Shown one piece after another: positions 26,087 to 35,886 of a stretch of DNA of 64,000 bases. The position numbers were made by a program, and so were the translations under genes. Within the stretch, counting starts at the first letter, position 1; the number at the start of each line of letters is the position of its first letter. The notes below the pieces were generated by a model. It searched no databases. It saw nothing but the letters and a program-made list of their open reading frames with translations, and was not told the DNA's origin. The stretch covers positions 3,997,001-4,061,000 of the forward strand of contig NZ_CP068230.1 of the NCBI RefSeq assembly GCF_009183365.2, in the 5' to 3' direction. Source of the stretch: Shewanella algae (GTDB lineage: Bacteria > Pseudomonadota > Gammaproteobacteria > Enterobacterales > Shewanellaceae).

Positions 26087-27148
26087 ATGAAAACACTTTC
26101 AGGCTCCAGTCTTTGGTTACTGATCTTTTGTCTGCCAATTTCCCTATCACTCTCGGCGCAGGAGGTTCAACCCCCTCCGGTAACCGTAGAAGCGGTGAAA
26201 CAGGCATCCTTTAGAGATGTCGCCAACGAAGTCGGTAAAATTCGGGCTATCGACTCTGTGGCCCTCAGTTTCAACGCCAGCGCCAAACTCACGGCGATCC
26301 ACTTCAAAAACGGAGACATGGTCAAGCAGGGTGACTTGATTGCCGAGCTCGACAGTGTCAAGGCGCAAGCCGATGTCGACAAGGCCCGCAGCACGCTGGC
26401 TCTGGCGAAAACCAAACTGGAGCGAGTCAGAGGCCTGCTGGCCAAAGAGCCGGATTCACTGTCAAAACAAGATGTGGATGAGCTGGAAGAAAATGTGCAA
26501 CTGGCCGCCGCCGATTTCAAACAGAAACAGGCCACCCTCGCCGATTACAGCCTCATCGCCCCCTTCGATGGCCAATTAACTTCCTTTACTCCCTCTATCG
26601 GTGCCCAAATAACCGCAGAGACACCTCTGGTAACCCTGTACCGCTTGGATCCGGTTGAAGTGCATTTTGCCATCAGCCAAGTCGAGTTCGGCAAGGCGCA
26701 GCGCGGTCAGGAGGTGCATCTCACAGTGGAGGCTTACAAGGGACGCGAGTTCAAAGGGCTGGTCAGCTATGTAGCGCCGGCTGTCGATGAGAGTTCGGGC
26801 CGGGTGGAGGTTCATGCGCAACTGAGCAACCCGGATCATGCCTTGGCTCCCGGAATGTTTGCCAACGTAAAGCAGATATTCAGCAAGGGGATCAAGCACT
26901 TGTTGGTGCCACAAAATTCCGTCATTGCCAATAATGAAGAACGCTTTGTCTGGGTACTGCAAGGCGATAAAGTCAGCAAGCGCCCTGTGTCACTTGGGCG
27001 CAACACCAATGACGGTTATGTCATCATCAAATCGGGGCTGCAAAACTCAGATACTGTGGTGCGAACAGGCATGCAAAACCTGCAAGAGGGAGGTGAAGTC
27101 AGAGTCCTGACCAATGCCTTATTGGCCACCGAAGAGGACCAACTCTGA
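26087..27148 (+). CDS. RND efflux periplasmic adaptor (membrane fusion protein)
   Basis: Periplasmic linker of an RND pump, joining the inner-membrane transporter to an outer-membrane channel. The 353-residue protein has a signal peptide (1-25, LSAQE) without a lipobox cysteine. Then come a lipoyl-like half (KLTAIHFKNGDMVKQGDLIAELD, about 65-90), a coiled-coil hairpin (90-150), the second lipoyl half (YSLIAPFDGQLTSF) and a beta-barrel region (VHFAISQVEFGKA onwards). Residues 240-330 form the membrane-proximal domain (PQNSV). The stop overlaps the start of the pump gene by one base. No outer membrane factor gene is nearby, so TolC presumably serves. Confidence 0.9.
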   Translation: MKTLSGSSLWLLIFCLPISLSLSAQEVQPPPVTVEAVKQASFRDVANEVGKIRAIDSVALSFNASAKLTAIHFKNGDMVKQGDLIAELDSVKAQADVDKARSTLALAKTKLERVRGLLAKEPDSLSKQDVDELEENVQLAAADFKQKQATLADYSLIAPFDGQLTSFTPSIGAQITAETPLVTLYRLDPVEVHFAISQVEFGKAQRGQEVHLTVEAYKGREFKGLVSYVAPAVDESSGRVEVHAQLSNPDHALAPGMFANVKQIFSKGIKHLLVPQNSVIANNEERFVWVLQGDKVSKRPVSLGRNTNDGYVIIKSGLQNSDTVVRTGMQNLQEGGEVRVLTNALLATEEDQL

Positions 27149-30100
27149 TGCGCCTGCCGGAAATCTGTATTCGCCACCCAATTTTCGCCTCGGTGATCAG
27201 CATAATGATAGTGCTGATCGGCCTGGTGTCTTTCGACAAACTGCCGATTCAATACTTCCCTGACTACAACACTCACTCGGCTTCGGTCAGCGCATCCATC
27301 AATGGCGCCAGCGCCGAATTCATGTCCGAGAATGTCGCCGATAAGCTTATCGACGCCGCCTCCGGGCTGGATAAGGTCGATACCATGACCACCGACTGTC
27401 AGGAAGGCAGCTGCACTCTGTCCATCAACTTCAGCAAAGAGATAGATGACATCGAATACACCAATTTGATGAACAAGCTGCGCTCCAGCGTTGAAGCCAT
27501 CAACGACTTTCCCCAAAGCATGATAGACAAGCCCAGAGTGACAGATGACGTGTCGGCGACCCATTCTGCCAGCAATATCATCAGCTTTGTCAACGAGGGC
27601 GGTATGACCAAGCAGCAGATGTATGATTACATCAGCCAGCAACTTGTACCTCAATTCAAACATCTGTCCGGTGTGGGCGCCGTATGGGGCCCCTATGGCG
27701 GCTCACAGCGCGCCGCCAGGGTTTGGCTGAACCCGGATCAGATGAAGGCGCTCAATATCAAGGCCGCCGATGTGGTGGCCACCCTGAACACCTACAACGC
27801 CACTTTTACCTCGGGCACCATAGTGGGCAAGTCCCGCGACTTCTCCATCAACCCTCTCAGCCAGGTTGAAAACATAGAAGATATTCGCGATCTGGTGATC
27901 CGGGTCGATAGCGGCAAAATAATCCGGGTGAAGGATATCGCCAATGTCGTGATGGGCGAAGAGAACCTGCGGCCCAGCCTTTTGAGCATTGGCGGACATC
28001 AGGCGATGTCGCTGCAAATACTGCCGCTGGCCAACGCCAACCCTGTGACAGTGGCGCAAACCATACGTACCGAAATCGACAGGATGCAACACCAGTTGCC
28101 GGCCGGTCTCAAGATGCAGTTGGTCTATAACCAAGCCGACTTCATTCAAGCCTCTATCGAAGAGGGATTCTCTACCTTACTGGAAGCCATAGTGCTGGTG
28201 TCCCTGATTGTGGTGCTGTTTCTCGGCTCACTCAGAGCCGCTTCGATTCCGATTATCACCATTCCCGTCTGTGTCATAGGGGTATTTGCCGTTATGGCCT
28301 GGCAGGGGTTCACTATCAATGTACTGACCATATTGGCAATCATCCTCGCCATAGGTCTGGTGGTGGACGACGCCATAGTGGTGGTGGAAAACTGCTACCG
28401 CCATATAGAAAAAGGTGAAACGCCTTTTAATGCTGCAATCAAGGGCAGCCAGGAGATCATCTTTCCCATCATAGCCATGACATTGACACTGGCTGCCGTT
28501 TATCTGCCGATAGGTTTGATGTCCGGACTGACGGCCGATCTGTTCCGCCAGTTTTCCTTCACTCTGGCGGCGGCAGTGATCATCTCAGGGGTGGTGGCCT
28601 TGACCCTCTCGCCCATGATGAGTGCCTATTTGATTCAGCAAAGCCACAAACACCCGGCCTGGTTTCAGCGGGTCGAGTTGTGGCTGGAGCGTTTGATTGA
28701 GCGCTACAGCCAGGAACTGGATCTCTGGTTCAACCGTAAGCGTCTGTTGGCCGCAATTGCCTTGCTGCTGGTCGTTTCGGGTGGCGTACTCTATTGGTAC
28801 ATGCCCAAGGTACTGCTGCCCACAGAAGACAGCGGCTTTATTGACGCCAGCGCCAAGGGCCCCACCGGCGTTGGCCGCCAATATCATCTGAATCACAACG
28901 CCGAGCTCAACAGCGTTATGGATGACAACCCCAATGTAGCCGCCAATCTGGCTTATATCGAAGGCGGCCCGGTCAACCATGTGCTGCTGAAACCTTGGGG
29001 AGAACGCAGCGACACCGCCGCCGAAGTGATAGATCAACTGATAGCCAAAGCCAAACAGCAGGTGTCGGCCTACAACATGTCGTTCAGTGTTCGCTCCGCC
29101 GACGGTTTGAATATCCCCACCAATCTGCAACTGCAGTTGATGACGCTGGACAGAGACAAAGATGCCTTGGCCCACACCGCCGAGAAGGTGGTTAAGCTGC
29201 TGGAGGACTATCCCGGGCTGACCAATATCAACAACTCGACCCTCAGGGACTTGCCACGCTTCGATCTCAGCATAGATCGCAATGCGGTGATCCTTTCCGG
29301 CGCCAGCTACAGCGATGTGACCAATGCGCTGTCGACCTTTTTAGGCTCGGTCAAAGCCGCCGATCTGCACTCGGACGACGGCTTCACCTACCCTATCCAG
29401 GTTCAGGTTAACCTGGAGATGCTGGGCGACTTCAATGTGCTCAGTAAGCTGTATGTCACCTCTGAATCGGGTGAGGCGCTGCCGCTGTCGCAATTTGTCA
29501 CCATAAAGCAGGCAACCGCTGAGTCGAATATCAAGACATTTATGGGTCGCGACGCCGCCCTAATCAGCGCCGATCTTATGCCGGGTTACTCCCCGGGAGA
29601 GATCAAACTCTGGCTGGATGAGCAACTGCCGTCGCTGCTGGCTCCATCACAGGGCTATGCCTACAACGGCATAATCAAAGAACTGATGGACTCCCAGGCA
29701 GGCACTCAGTCACTGTTTTTGCTGGCTTTGGTGTTTATCTATCTGATCCTGGCGGCGCAGTTTGAGAGCTTTGTCGATCCCTTGATCATTCTCCTCACTG
29801 TGCCCCTGTGTCTGGTGGGAGCCTTGCTGACTCTCAACCTCTTTGGCCAGAGTATGAATATCTATTCCCAGATAGGTTTGTTGACTCTGGTAGGCCTGGT
29901 GACCAAACACGGGATCTTGCTGGTCGAGTTCGCCAATAAGCAGCGTCAGGCCGGCAAAAGTGCCCTCGATGCCGCCATGGCCAGCGCCCGCTCAAGGCTG
30001 CGTCCTATTTTGATGACCTCGCTGGCGATGATCCTCAGCGCCATCCCATTGGCCATAGCCTCTGGCCCCGGCTCTCTTGGACGGATAAACATAGGCCTGG

Positions 30101-30222
30101 TCTTGGTAGGTGGCTTGTTGATGGGCACCTTCTTCTCGCTGTTTGTGGTGCCTGTGGCCTACTTGGCCATGAGCCAGTTAAAACAAAAAGATGTGCTGGC
30201 CAAGCTCAGAGGCAAGATCTAA
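27148..30222 (+). CDS. RND-family efflux transporter (HAE1/AcrB-like)
   Basis: Proton-driven inner-membrane pump. The 1024-residue protein has 12 predicted membrane helices and two large periplasmic loops, the standard RND layout. Helix 4 carries GLVVDDAIVVVEN with D407 and D408, the proton-relay pair at the same numbers as in AcrB, and helix 10 has LVTKHGILLVEFAN with the partner lysine. Starts MRLPEICIRHPIFA, typical of the family. It forms an operon with the adaptor (TGATG overlap). A strong bidirectional terminator follows. Sequence alone does not tell the drugs handled. It resembles MexF/VexB-like aerobic pumps only broadly. Confidence 0.93.
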   Translation: MRLPEICIRHPIFASVISIMIVLIGLVSFDKLPIQYFPDYNTHSASVSASINGASAEFMSENVADKLIDAASGLDKVDTMTTDCQEGSCTLSINFSKEIDDIEYTNLMNKLRSSVEAINDFPQSMIDKPRVTDDVSATHSASNIISFVNEGGMTKQQMYDYISQQLVPQFKHLSGVGAVWGPYGGSQRAARVWLNPDQMKALNIKAADVVATLNTYNATFTSGTIVGKSRDFSINPLSQVENIEDIRDLVIRVDSGKIIRVKDIANVVMGEENLRPSLLSIGGHQAMSLQILPLANANPVTVAQTIRTEIDRMQHQLPAGLKMQLVYNQADFIQASIEEGFSTLLEAIVLVSLIVVLFLGSLRAASIPIITIPVCVIGVFAVMAWQGFTINVLTILAIILAIGLVVDDAIVVVENCYRHIEKGETPFNAAIKGSQEIIFPIIAMTLTLAAVYLPIGLMSGLTADLFRQFSFTLAAAVIISGVVALTLSPMMSAYLIQQSHKHPAWFQRVELWLERLIERYSQELDLWFNRKRLLAAIALLLVVSGGVLYWYMPKVLLPTEDSGFIDASAKGPTGVGRQYHLNHNAELNSVMDDNPNVAANLAYIEGGPVNHVLLKPWGERSDTAAEVIDQLIAKAKQQVSAYNMSFSVRSADGLNIPTNLQLQLMTLDRDKDALAHTAEKVVKLLEDYPGLTNINNSTLRDLPRFDLSIDRNAVILSGASYSDVTNALSTFLGSVKAADLHSDDGFTYPIQVQVNLEMLGDFNVLSKLYVTSESGEALPLSQFVTIKQATAESNIKTFMGRDAALISADLMPGYSPGEIKLWLDEQLPSLLAPSQGYAYNGIIKELMDSQAGTQSLFLLALVFIYLILAAQFESFVDPLIILLTVPLCLVGALLTLNLFGQSMNIYSQIGLLTLVGLVTKHGILLVEFANKQRQAGKSALDAAMASARSRLRPILMTSLAMILSAIPLAIASGPGSLGRINIGLVLVGGLLMGTFFSLFVVPVAYLAMSQLKQKDVLAKLRGKI

Positions 30223-30272
30223 GATTTTCGCCAACGCTCTATCACTTCTTACTCACACACTTTCCAACTCGC

Positions 30273-30306
30273 AAAAAAGCGCCACCCCGGGGGTGGCGCT
30301 TTTTTG
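30273..30306. terminator. Strong bidirectional terminator between pump and M16 protease genes
   Basis: AAAAAAGCGCCACCCC and GGGGTGGCGCTTTTTT form a GC-rich stem with A/T runs on both sides; serves convergent genes ending at 30222 and 30315. Confidence 0.93.
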
Positions 30307-30314
30307 CCTGTGTT

Positions 30315-33104
30315 TTACTCGCTTTCCGGTAGCATCACGGCCTCAAAGACCCGGCTTTGCCGGATAAACTGCTTAAGCAGGCTATTCAGCTCAGCGACTG
30401 TGACCTCCTCATTGAAGCGAGCTTTTTGTCCTATCTGCTGCGGCCCGCCCACTGTCATATAGCTTTGGCTGACCGCCTCCAGCCAACCGAGATTGGATTT
30501 AAGCTCCCGCTGCAGCCTGTCCTGACGCTGACGGCGCTTATTTTCCAGCGAATGGGGCGATACGCCCTCATCAGCCATCCGCTTGAGCACCAGATGCAGT
30601 TGCTGGATCAGTTCATCGACCCGCTCCGGATCGCTGCTGAAGCTGATACGGCCCGAGCTGAAATCTTCCCCTGGCTCCTGCCAGAACCAAGCGGTTACCC
30701 CATAAACGCCGCTGGCCTCCTCTCTGAGTTTGAGCCTCAGCTGCTCCTGAATAAGCTCCCCCATGAGCGACAACTGATAGGCTTGCTTTGCTGACCAAGG
30801 CTGCGGATAGGAGGTCAGATAGACCTCTGTTTCGGCTCTGGGCTCACCGGAGACAGGCATCTGCAGACGTTCCTTTGGGGTCGCCGGCCGAATCTGGTAT
30901 TGCTTGCGCGCCTCCCTTTTTACCTCAATCCCCGCCAGATACTGCTCGGCCAGGCGAATGAGACGCGCCTCGTCGATATCGCCGACAAAGAACAGAATAA
31001 AGTCGGTATTACCCAGCATGTGACGGCGATAATCGGCCAGCAGCTCATCCTCGGTCAGGGTCGTCAGCAACTCGGGATCCGGGTTGTAAACCGTCGGCAC
31101 TCCGGGATAGCGCTTGGCATCTATGGTGCGGGCAAACTGCTCCCCAGGGTCATTGGCATATTGTGCCCGGGTCGCCTGATACTCTTCGCGCCAGTGCTTC
31201 AAGGCATTCGATGCAAACTGTACCTGCTGCAACTTGAAGCGAAACAGCTGCAGCAGCGCCGCCAGATCATCCCTGTGGGCCCAGCCGGAAAAGCCCTGAG
31301 TCTGGCCGTCCAGCAAACTGGAAAGCACCAGAGGATAGTCGCTGTCATAGTAGTCGATCGCCTGCTGCGGCACCTCGCCGGCACCGAACTCGTCCGCCAG
31401 GTTCACCGCCAGACGCAGCTTTTGCGCCTCCGAAGGCGCCAGACTGCCCATCCCCCCGACAGTCAAGGCCTTGAAGTGCACGTCACCCGGGTTGAGATCA
31501 GATTGGCTGAATACCAGACGCAAACCGTTGCTGAGTCGATACTCCTTCAGGCGTCCTTCGGCGGCTTCACCGATAAAGCGACTGCTGCCGGCCTCGGCCT
31601 TGAACTCGGGCATCTCAGTGCTCTGTTGCCCGGCTTCAAAGTCGCCGTGCTGCCTGCTCATACTCTGCTGCCATAATGCATTGGCTTCAGCACTCGTCAG
31701 TGCCGATATCTCCCCGGCCCCAAGAGTCTGCAGCAATAAGCGGGAACTTGGCGCCGTTAAACGCGCCAGCGCCTGATTGATATCCTCGGTCGTCAGCGAG
31801 CCAATCAGCTCCAGGTTGAGCCGGGCTCTGTCTTTATAGCTCAGCCAGGGGTCGAGATTGGCAGCGGTAGTGACCAGGTCGCCGGCAATATCTATGCTGT
31901 AAACCGCCTTATCGGCGCGGCGCTGTTCCAATTTCAGTTGGCGTTTCAGCTGGGAAGCCACGGCCTTATCGCTGAAACCATGCTGCTTGAGGGTGGCCAG
32001 AAGATCAAACAGTGCACTGGCGGCGCTATGGTACTCACCCTTCTTGAGCTGCAAGGTGAAAATGCTCTGCCTGGTCTCACGGCCGATGGCCGAGGAGAAG
32101 AAAGCGCCCGACAGCAGCCAGTCTTGATGTTGCTTCTCCCACTGCTGCAGACGCAGATTCAGCATACGCCCGGCTATCTGCTCGGCCAGCTCGCGGCGAT
32201 AACCGGTCAGCGAATAATCCGGCTCAAGCGGCGAGAAAAAGCTCAGCTCCAGCGCCGGCTCTTCGGCGCCGACTTCATGCACCTTGGCGGCCCTCAGGCC
32301 ATCTTGCAGCGGTATGCCAAAGTCCACGGTTTCCAGCGGTGTAGTGGCCGCAGGCATGGCTCCCAGATATTGCTCGACCATGGCCTTGAACTTGGCGACA
32401 TCTATATCACCGCTCGCCACCAGCGCCATATTATCCGGCCGATACCAGCGGCGATAAAAGTCGGCCACCCGCTTACCGGATACCTGGCGTATGGTTTCGG
32501 GATCGCCGATTGGATCGCGCGTCGCATAACGGGAACCGGCCATTTCGATGGCGGACTTTTTATCCCCCAAGCGCAGCATAGGCCCAAGCCTTGCCCGCCA
32601 CTCCTCCAGTACTATGCCACGCTCGGCATCGAGATCGTCGCGGGCAATGCTCACCTCTGCCGCCCAGTCGGCAATAATTCTAAGCGCCAGCTCCAGAGTC
32701 TGCGGCCGGTTATCCGGCAGATTGAGCAGATAGACGGTATTTTCAAAGTCAGTGAAGGCATTGACATCTATGCCAAACTTCAGCCCGGCATCCTCCAGCG
32801 CACTGATGACGCTGTTGCCCTTAAAGTGCTTGCTGCCGTTAAAGGCCATATGCTCGACCATATGGGCCACGCCCCTTTGGTCGTCATCTTCATGCATGGA
32901 ACCGGCGTTGACCACCAAACGCAGATACACGCGTTTGGCCGGGGCATCGTTGGGGGCCAGATAATAGCGAAAGCCATTGTCCAGCCGGCCCTGAACCAAG
33001 TCAGGATCGCTGTTCAGAGGCAGCATATCGCTGGTTTGACAGGCCGCCAGCAGGCAAGCCATCGCCGCCATCATCAGGCGGCCGAATCGTGTTTTAACAA
33101 TCAT
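30315..33104 (-). CDS. M16-family (pitrilysin/PqqL-like) zinc protease, lipoprotein
   Basis: A 929-residue two-half M16 peptidase. The N-terminus has a lipoprotein signal with lipobox LLAAC (lipidated C22). The active site HMVEH (inverted zincin HxxEH) gives H81, E84 and H85, with the third ligand in ERGIVLEEW about 75 residues on. The second half (about 500-929) is the inactive partner domain that closes the chamber. Length is similar to E. coli PqqL and FusC proteases. A TTG at 33128 would add eight residues without improving the start. It lies 68 bases after the TonB-dependent receptor, same strand, so the two form an operon under a Fur box. The pairing suggests degradation of an imported iron-carrying protein. 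Confidence 0.88.
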   Translation of the reverse strand: MIVKTRFGRLMMAAMACLLAACQTSDMLPLNSDPDLVQGRLDNGFRYYLAPNDAPAKRVYLRLVVNAGSMHEDDDQRGVAHMVEHMAFNGSKHFKGNSVISALEDAGLKFGIDVNAFTDFENTVYLLNLPDNRPQTLELALRIIADWAAEVSIARDDLDAERGIVLEEWRARLGPMLRLGDKKSAIEMAGSRYATRDPIGDPETIRQVSGKRVADFYRRWYRPDNMALVASGDIDVAKFKAMVEQYLGAMPAATTPLETVDFGIPLQDGLRAAKVHEVGAEEPALELSFFSPLEPDYSLTGYRRELAEQIAGRMLNLRLQQWEKQHQDWLLSGAFFSSAIGRETRQSIFTLQLKKGEYHSAASALFDLLATLKQHGFSDKAVASQLKRQLKLEQRRADKAVYSIDIAGDLVTTAANLDPWLSYKDRARLNLELIGSLTTEDINQALARLTAPSSRLLLQTLGAGEISALTSAEANALWQQSMSRQHGDFEAGQQSTEMPEFKAEAGSSRFIGEAAEGRLKEYRLSNGLRLVFSQSDLNPGDVHFKALTVGGMGSLAPSEAQKLRLAVNLADEFGAGEVPQQAIDYYDSDYPLVLSSLLDGQTQGFSGWAHRDDLAALLQLFRFKLQQVQFASNALKHWREEYQATRAQYANDPGEQFARTIDAKRYPGVPTVYNPDPELLTTLTEDELLADYRRHMLGNTDFILFFVGDIDEARLIRLAEQYLAGIEVKREARKQYQIRPATPKERLQMPVSGEPRAETEVYLTSYPQPWSAKQAYQLSLMGELIQEQLRLKLREEASGVYGVTAWFWQEPGEDFSSGRISFSSDPERVDELIQQLHLVLKRMADEGVSPHSLENKRRQRQDRLQRELKSNLGWLEAVSQSYMTVGGPQQIGQKARFNEEVTVAELNSLLKQFIRQSRVFEAVMLPESE

Positions 33105-33172
33105 CTCAGGATTTCCAGAACTCAACAAAAAAGCAGCTTCCGGTGAAGCTGCCCGTCACCACCACTCAGGGT

Positions 33173-35533
33173 TTAGAAGCGATAACCCACTTCCAGCCAG
33201 AACTGGCGCCCAGGGGTATAGAGGCCGTATTCGCCGTTCTGGTTGGCCTTGAGGCTATACTGGCGTACCTGGTTGAGCACATTGTTGATATCCAGCTGCA
33301 GATAGACCTCACCGCCCAGCGCCTGCGGCTCCCAGCGAATACGGCTATCCCACTGGGTGTGACTGCCGAAGTCATAGCTGCGGTACATCTCCAGCGCCGC
33401 CTGGCTGTTTACCGACTCATATCCCCGTACCGGCGCCTTGACGTAAAGCTTGTTGCCCCAGGTAATATTCCAGGCCGGTAACTCCATATCCAACCCAAGA
33501 CGCACCATCCACTCTTCCTGGGATGAGTTGACCTTCTGCTCCATCTGGCGACGGCTCATCATGGCGCCATCAAGCATCACCGCCTCATCCGGGTTCATCG
33601 CCTTATCCAGATCGTTGCGATCTGTCTCCAGCCAATCGGCCGCCAGCGACCACTCCCATTGACTGGCACCTAAGGTCAGCGGCACTATGTTATTCAGTTG
33701 CAGGGTATAGACATGAACCTTGTAGTCTTCGCCATTGCGATAGTCGTCCACCTTGACGCTGCCTACCTGGCTTCTATGGGTCACCAGGCGATCGCGATAG
33801 TCCCTCAGGGTATAGCGACCACTCAGGCTTAAATTGCCTAGATTCTGGTGCAGCGCCAGGGTCAACTCATCGGAGAAGGGGGTTTTCAGATCCTTGATGC
33901 TTTCGTATCTGCGGGTGTGATCCTGGCTGAGTTTAAGTATTTCATCCGCCAGCTTCATCGAAGCGAAAGAGCGGCCATAGTAACGGTTAAGCCCGATATC
34001 CACCCGGGTGCCCTCGACGACATCCCAGTTGAGTGCCAGCCGCGGCGCCAGGTTGAGATTATTCAGGTAGTCATCATGCTCAAGCCTCAACCCGGGGCGG
34101 AATTGCCAGGCGCCGAATTTGATGGTGTCCTGCAGATAAGCCGCCGAGTTGCGGTGGCGGGTGTCTATGCTGCCGGCCAATACGGTTTGTTCATCGAGCG
34201 GCATCTCCATGCCCGACATTATCAAGCGGATCTCCTGATTGACCTCCCTTGGGCGGTAAAAATCATAGTCGGTCTGCTGGAAACTCAAGCCGGTTTCCAG
34301 GCTGTGACTGACATCGCCCCAATAGAGGCGTTTGAAGCTGATATCGGCCAGCAGTTGCAGATTTCGCTGCTTGAGACGACTGTCGCCATAGCCCCCCTTC
34401 TGGTAATCCAGCCCGCTATCGGCATCACTGATCACCAGCACGGTATCACTCTGGGAGTGACGCTCATCCTCAAAGCTGTCGTAGGCCGCCTTGAGGGACA
34501 GACTTCCCAGGCTGAACTCCCGCTCCAGACTCAGGGTCGACCCCAGTGCCGAGTGGCTGTCTTCAAAGTCATTGTCTATGTTCTCGCCCATAAACAGGCC
34601 TTCACGGTAGGCCGAATAACGCCAGTCCCAGTCGATTCGGGTCAAGGGATCCGGCGTCCAGGCCAGATTCAACAACAGGTTGTCCGATCTGCGGCTCTGA
34701 TCCTGAGAGTCAACCGTGCCTTCTGCATCCATGATCCGGCTCTGGCGAATGCTGGAGCGGCGTTGACCAAAGGCCAGCACCATGCCCAGCTCATCGTTAA
34801 TCCCCTGCTGCCACTGCCCAGAATAGCTGTGTTTAACAAAATCGGGCTGATAGATGGCCTTGCCGCCGTCGGGCCTGGCCTGCTGCAAAAACTCGTTGAT
34901 GTTGGGATCGACCTTCTGGCTGGTCCAACTGCTGCGGCTGGTACGGTAACGCAGCTGGCCGCCGTTGACGCCGTTGTAGCTCAGAGTATCGGCCACTACG
35001 GCCCCACCGGTAAAGCCCCCCAGGCTGGCCGGCACATTGTTGTCATAAACGGTGATCCCGGCCAGCATGGCGGCGTCGAAGAAATAGGCCTGTTCCGAGC
35101 TCATCCCCGGTAAGACCCCGACACTGCCGTCAAACAGGCCTGAGCTGGGATCCAGATCGTTGTTGATATTGATGCCATCAATAAGAAACGCTGTCTGTTC
35201 AGACTCGGCGCCATAGATGGAGATCTTCGACGGTTTGATTTCACCGCCACTAAACCCTTCATCCAGCCCCTCCAGGCGCACCGCAGGGTTGGATTTGACC
35301 AAGTCGCTCAAGTTGCCATCGGCCGAAGGGGTACGGCGGATCATCTGCTCATCCAGAGTGCTTTTGCCATCCAAACCGTTATCAGCTCTGTCTTTGACTG
35401 TCACAACCGCGCTGGTTTCGGGCGACTCATTCGAAGAGGGCGCTTGTTTATTTAGCGTTTCGGCGCCGGATGCGGCGCAAAAGAGTACGGCTGCCACAGC
35501 CAAAGCCACGGCAGAAGGTGCGGGGTATTGCAT
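33173..35533 (-). CDS. TonB-dependent outer-membrane receptor, Fur-controlled
   Basis: Gated outer-membrane channel energised by TonB. The 786-residue precursor has a signal peptide (1-24, ASGAE) and a plug domain (about 50-190) with SDLVKSNPAVRLEGLDEGF and a TAFLIDGININNDLDP segment. A 22-strand barrel follows, ending in a C-terminal phenylalanine preceded by ARQFWLEVGYR-type aromatic pattern, needed for BAM insertion. A TTG start at 35548 overlaps the Fur box, so ATG 35533 was chosen (AGGT upstream). No FRAP/NPNL heme motif is evident, so the ligand is not clearly heme; the downstream protease argues for a protein ligand. Confidence 0.88.
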   Translation of the reverse strand: MQYPAPSAVALAVAAVLFCAASGAETLNKQAPSSNESPETSAVVTVKDRADNGLDGKSTLDEQMIRRTPSADGNLSDLVKSNPAVRLEGLDEGFSGGEIKPSKISIYGAESEQTAFLIDGININNDLDPSSGLFDGSVGVLPGMSSEQAYFFDAAMLAGITVYDNNVPASLGGFTGGAVVADTLSYNGVNGGQLRYRTSRSSWTSQKVDPNINEFLQQARPDGGKAIYQPDFVKHSYSGQWQQGINDELGMVLAFGQRRSSIRQSRIMDAEGTVDSQDQSRRSDNLLLNLAWTPDPLTRIDWDWRYSAYREGLFMGENIDNDFEDSHSALGSTLSLEREFSLGSLSLKAAYDSFEDERHSQSDTVLVISDADSGLDYQKGGYGDSRLKQRNLQLLADISFKRLYWGDVSHSLETGLSFQQTDYDFYRPREVNQEIRLIMSGMEMPLDEQTVLAGSIDTRHRNSAAYLQDTIKFGAWQFRPGLRLEHDDYLNNLNLAPRLALNWDVVEGTRVDIGLNRYYGRSFASMKLADEILKLSQDHTRRYESIKDLKTPFSDELTLALHQNLGNLSLSGRYTLRDYRDRLVTHRSQVGSVKVDDYRNGEDYKVHVYTLQLNNIVPLTLGASQWEWSLAADWLETDRNDLDKAMNPDEAVMLDGAMMSRRQMEQKVNSSQEEWMVRLGLDMELPAWNITWGNKLYVKAPVRGYESVNSQAALEMYRSYDFGSHTQWDSRIRWEPQALGGEVYLQLDINNVLNQVRQYSLKANQNGEYGLYTPGRQFWLEVGYRF

Positions 35534-35548
35534 ATAAAACCTGACCAA

Positions 35549-35563
35549 TGAGAATGATTCTCA
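35549..35563. promoter_or_regulatory. Fur box before the TonB receptor
   Basis: TGAGAAT-G-ATTCTCA, a perfect 7-1-7 inverted repeat, the core of gammaproteobacterial Fur boxes, 15 bases upstream of the receptor start. Iron-replete repression of receptor and M16 protease is expected. Confidence 0.85.
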
Positions 35564-35832
35564 TAATTGTTACAGGCAAAATATTTCCCGACAAGATAGC
35601 CAAAATTCAGCCAAGGTAACAAGAATGTTTCGCAAAAAGCGCTACAAGTTTAACTTTTGGTAACTTTTTGAGAAAGGAGCAAACAATCAGACCCAGGCTA
35701 ACCTTTAAAATCAATCAAAGGTGGGGTTGGACAAAACCCATCACAGGTTAACCGCACCGTATTCCAAATGACTTTTTAACGAAAAAATCTTAAAAATTTA
35801 CATTTGTGTCAGCGCTGATGTGTTGTTTAGGC

Positions 35833-35879
35833 GAATAAAAGGCAAGAGGCGGCCACAGCAAAGCAGCCGTCTGTTGCCT
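35833..35879 (-). terminator. Terminator after pirin gene
   Basis: On the minus strand GGCAA...CGGC...GCCG...TTGCC nested stem followed by TTTTATTC. GGCAA/TTGCC sit at 35841-35845 and 35874-35878 on the plus strand. Confidence 0.6.
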
Positions 35880-35886
35880 ATGTCAG

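Larger units (their letters stand above)
35534..35886 (-). promoter_or_regulatory. Gap between pirin and receptor genes: Fur box and terminator
   Basis: No gene is present. The stretch contains the Fur box at its left end, an AT-rich middle likely to carry the receptor promoter, and a pirin-gene terminator at its right end. Confidence 0.5.

Noticed and set aside
31938..33146. 402-codon frame opposite the M16 protease
   Set aside because: Antisense to a well supported protease; composition typical of shadows.
33848..35113. 421-codon frame opposite the TonB receptor
   Set aside because: Shadow of the receptor in another frame; the receptor has clear family evidence.
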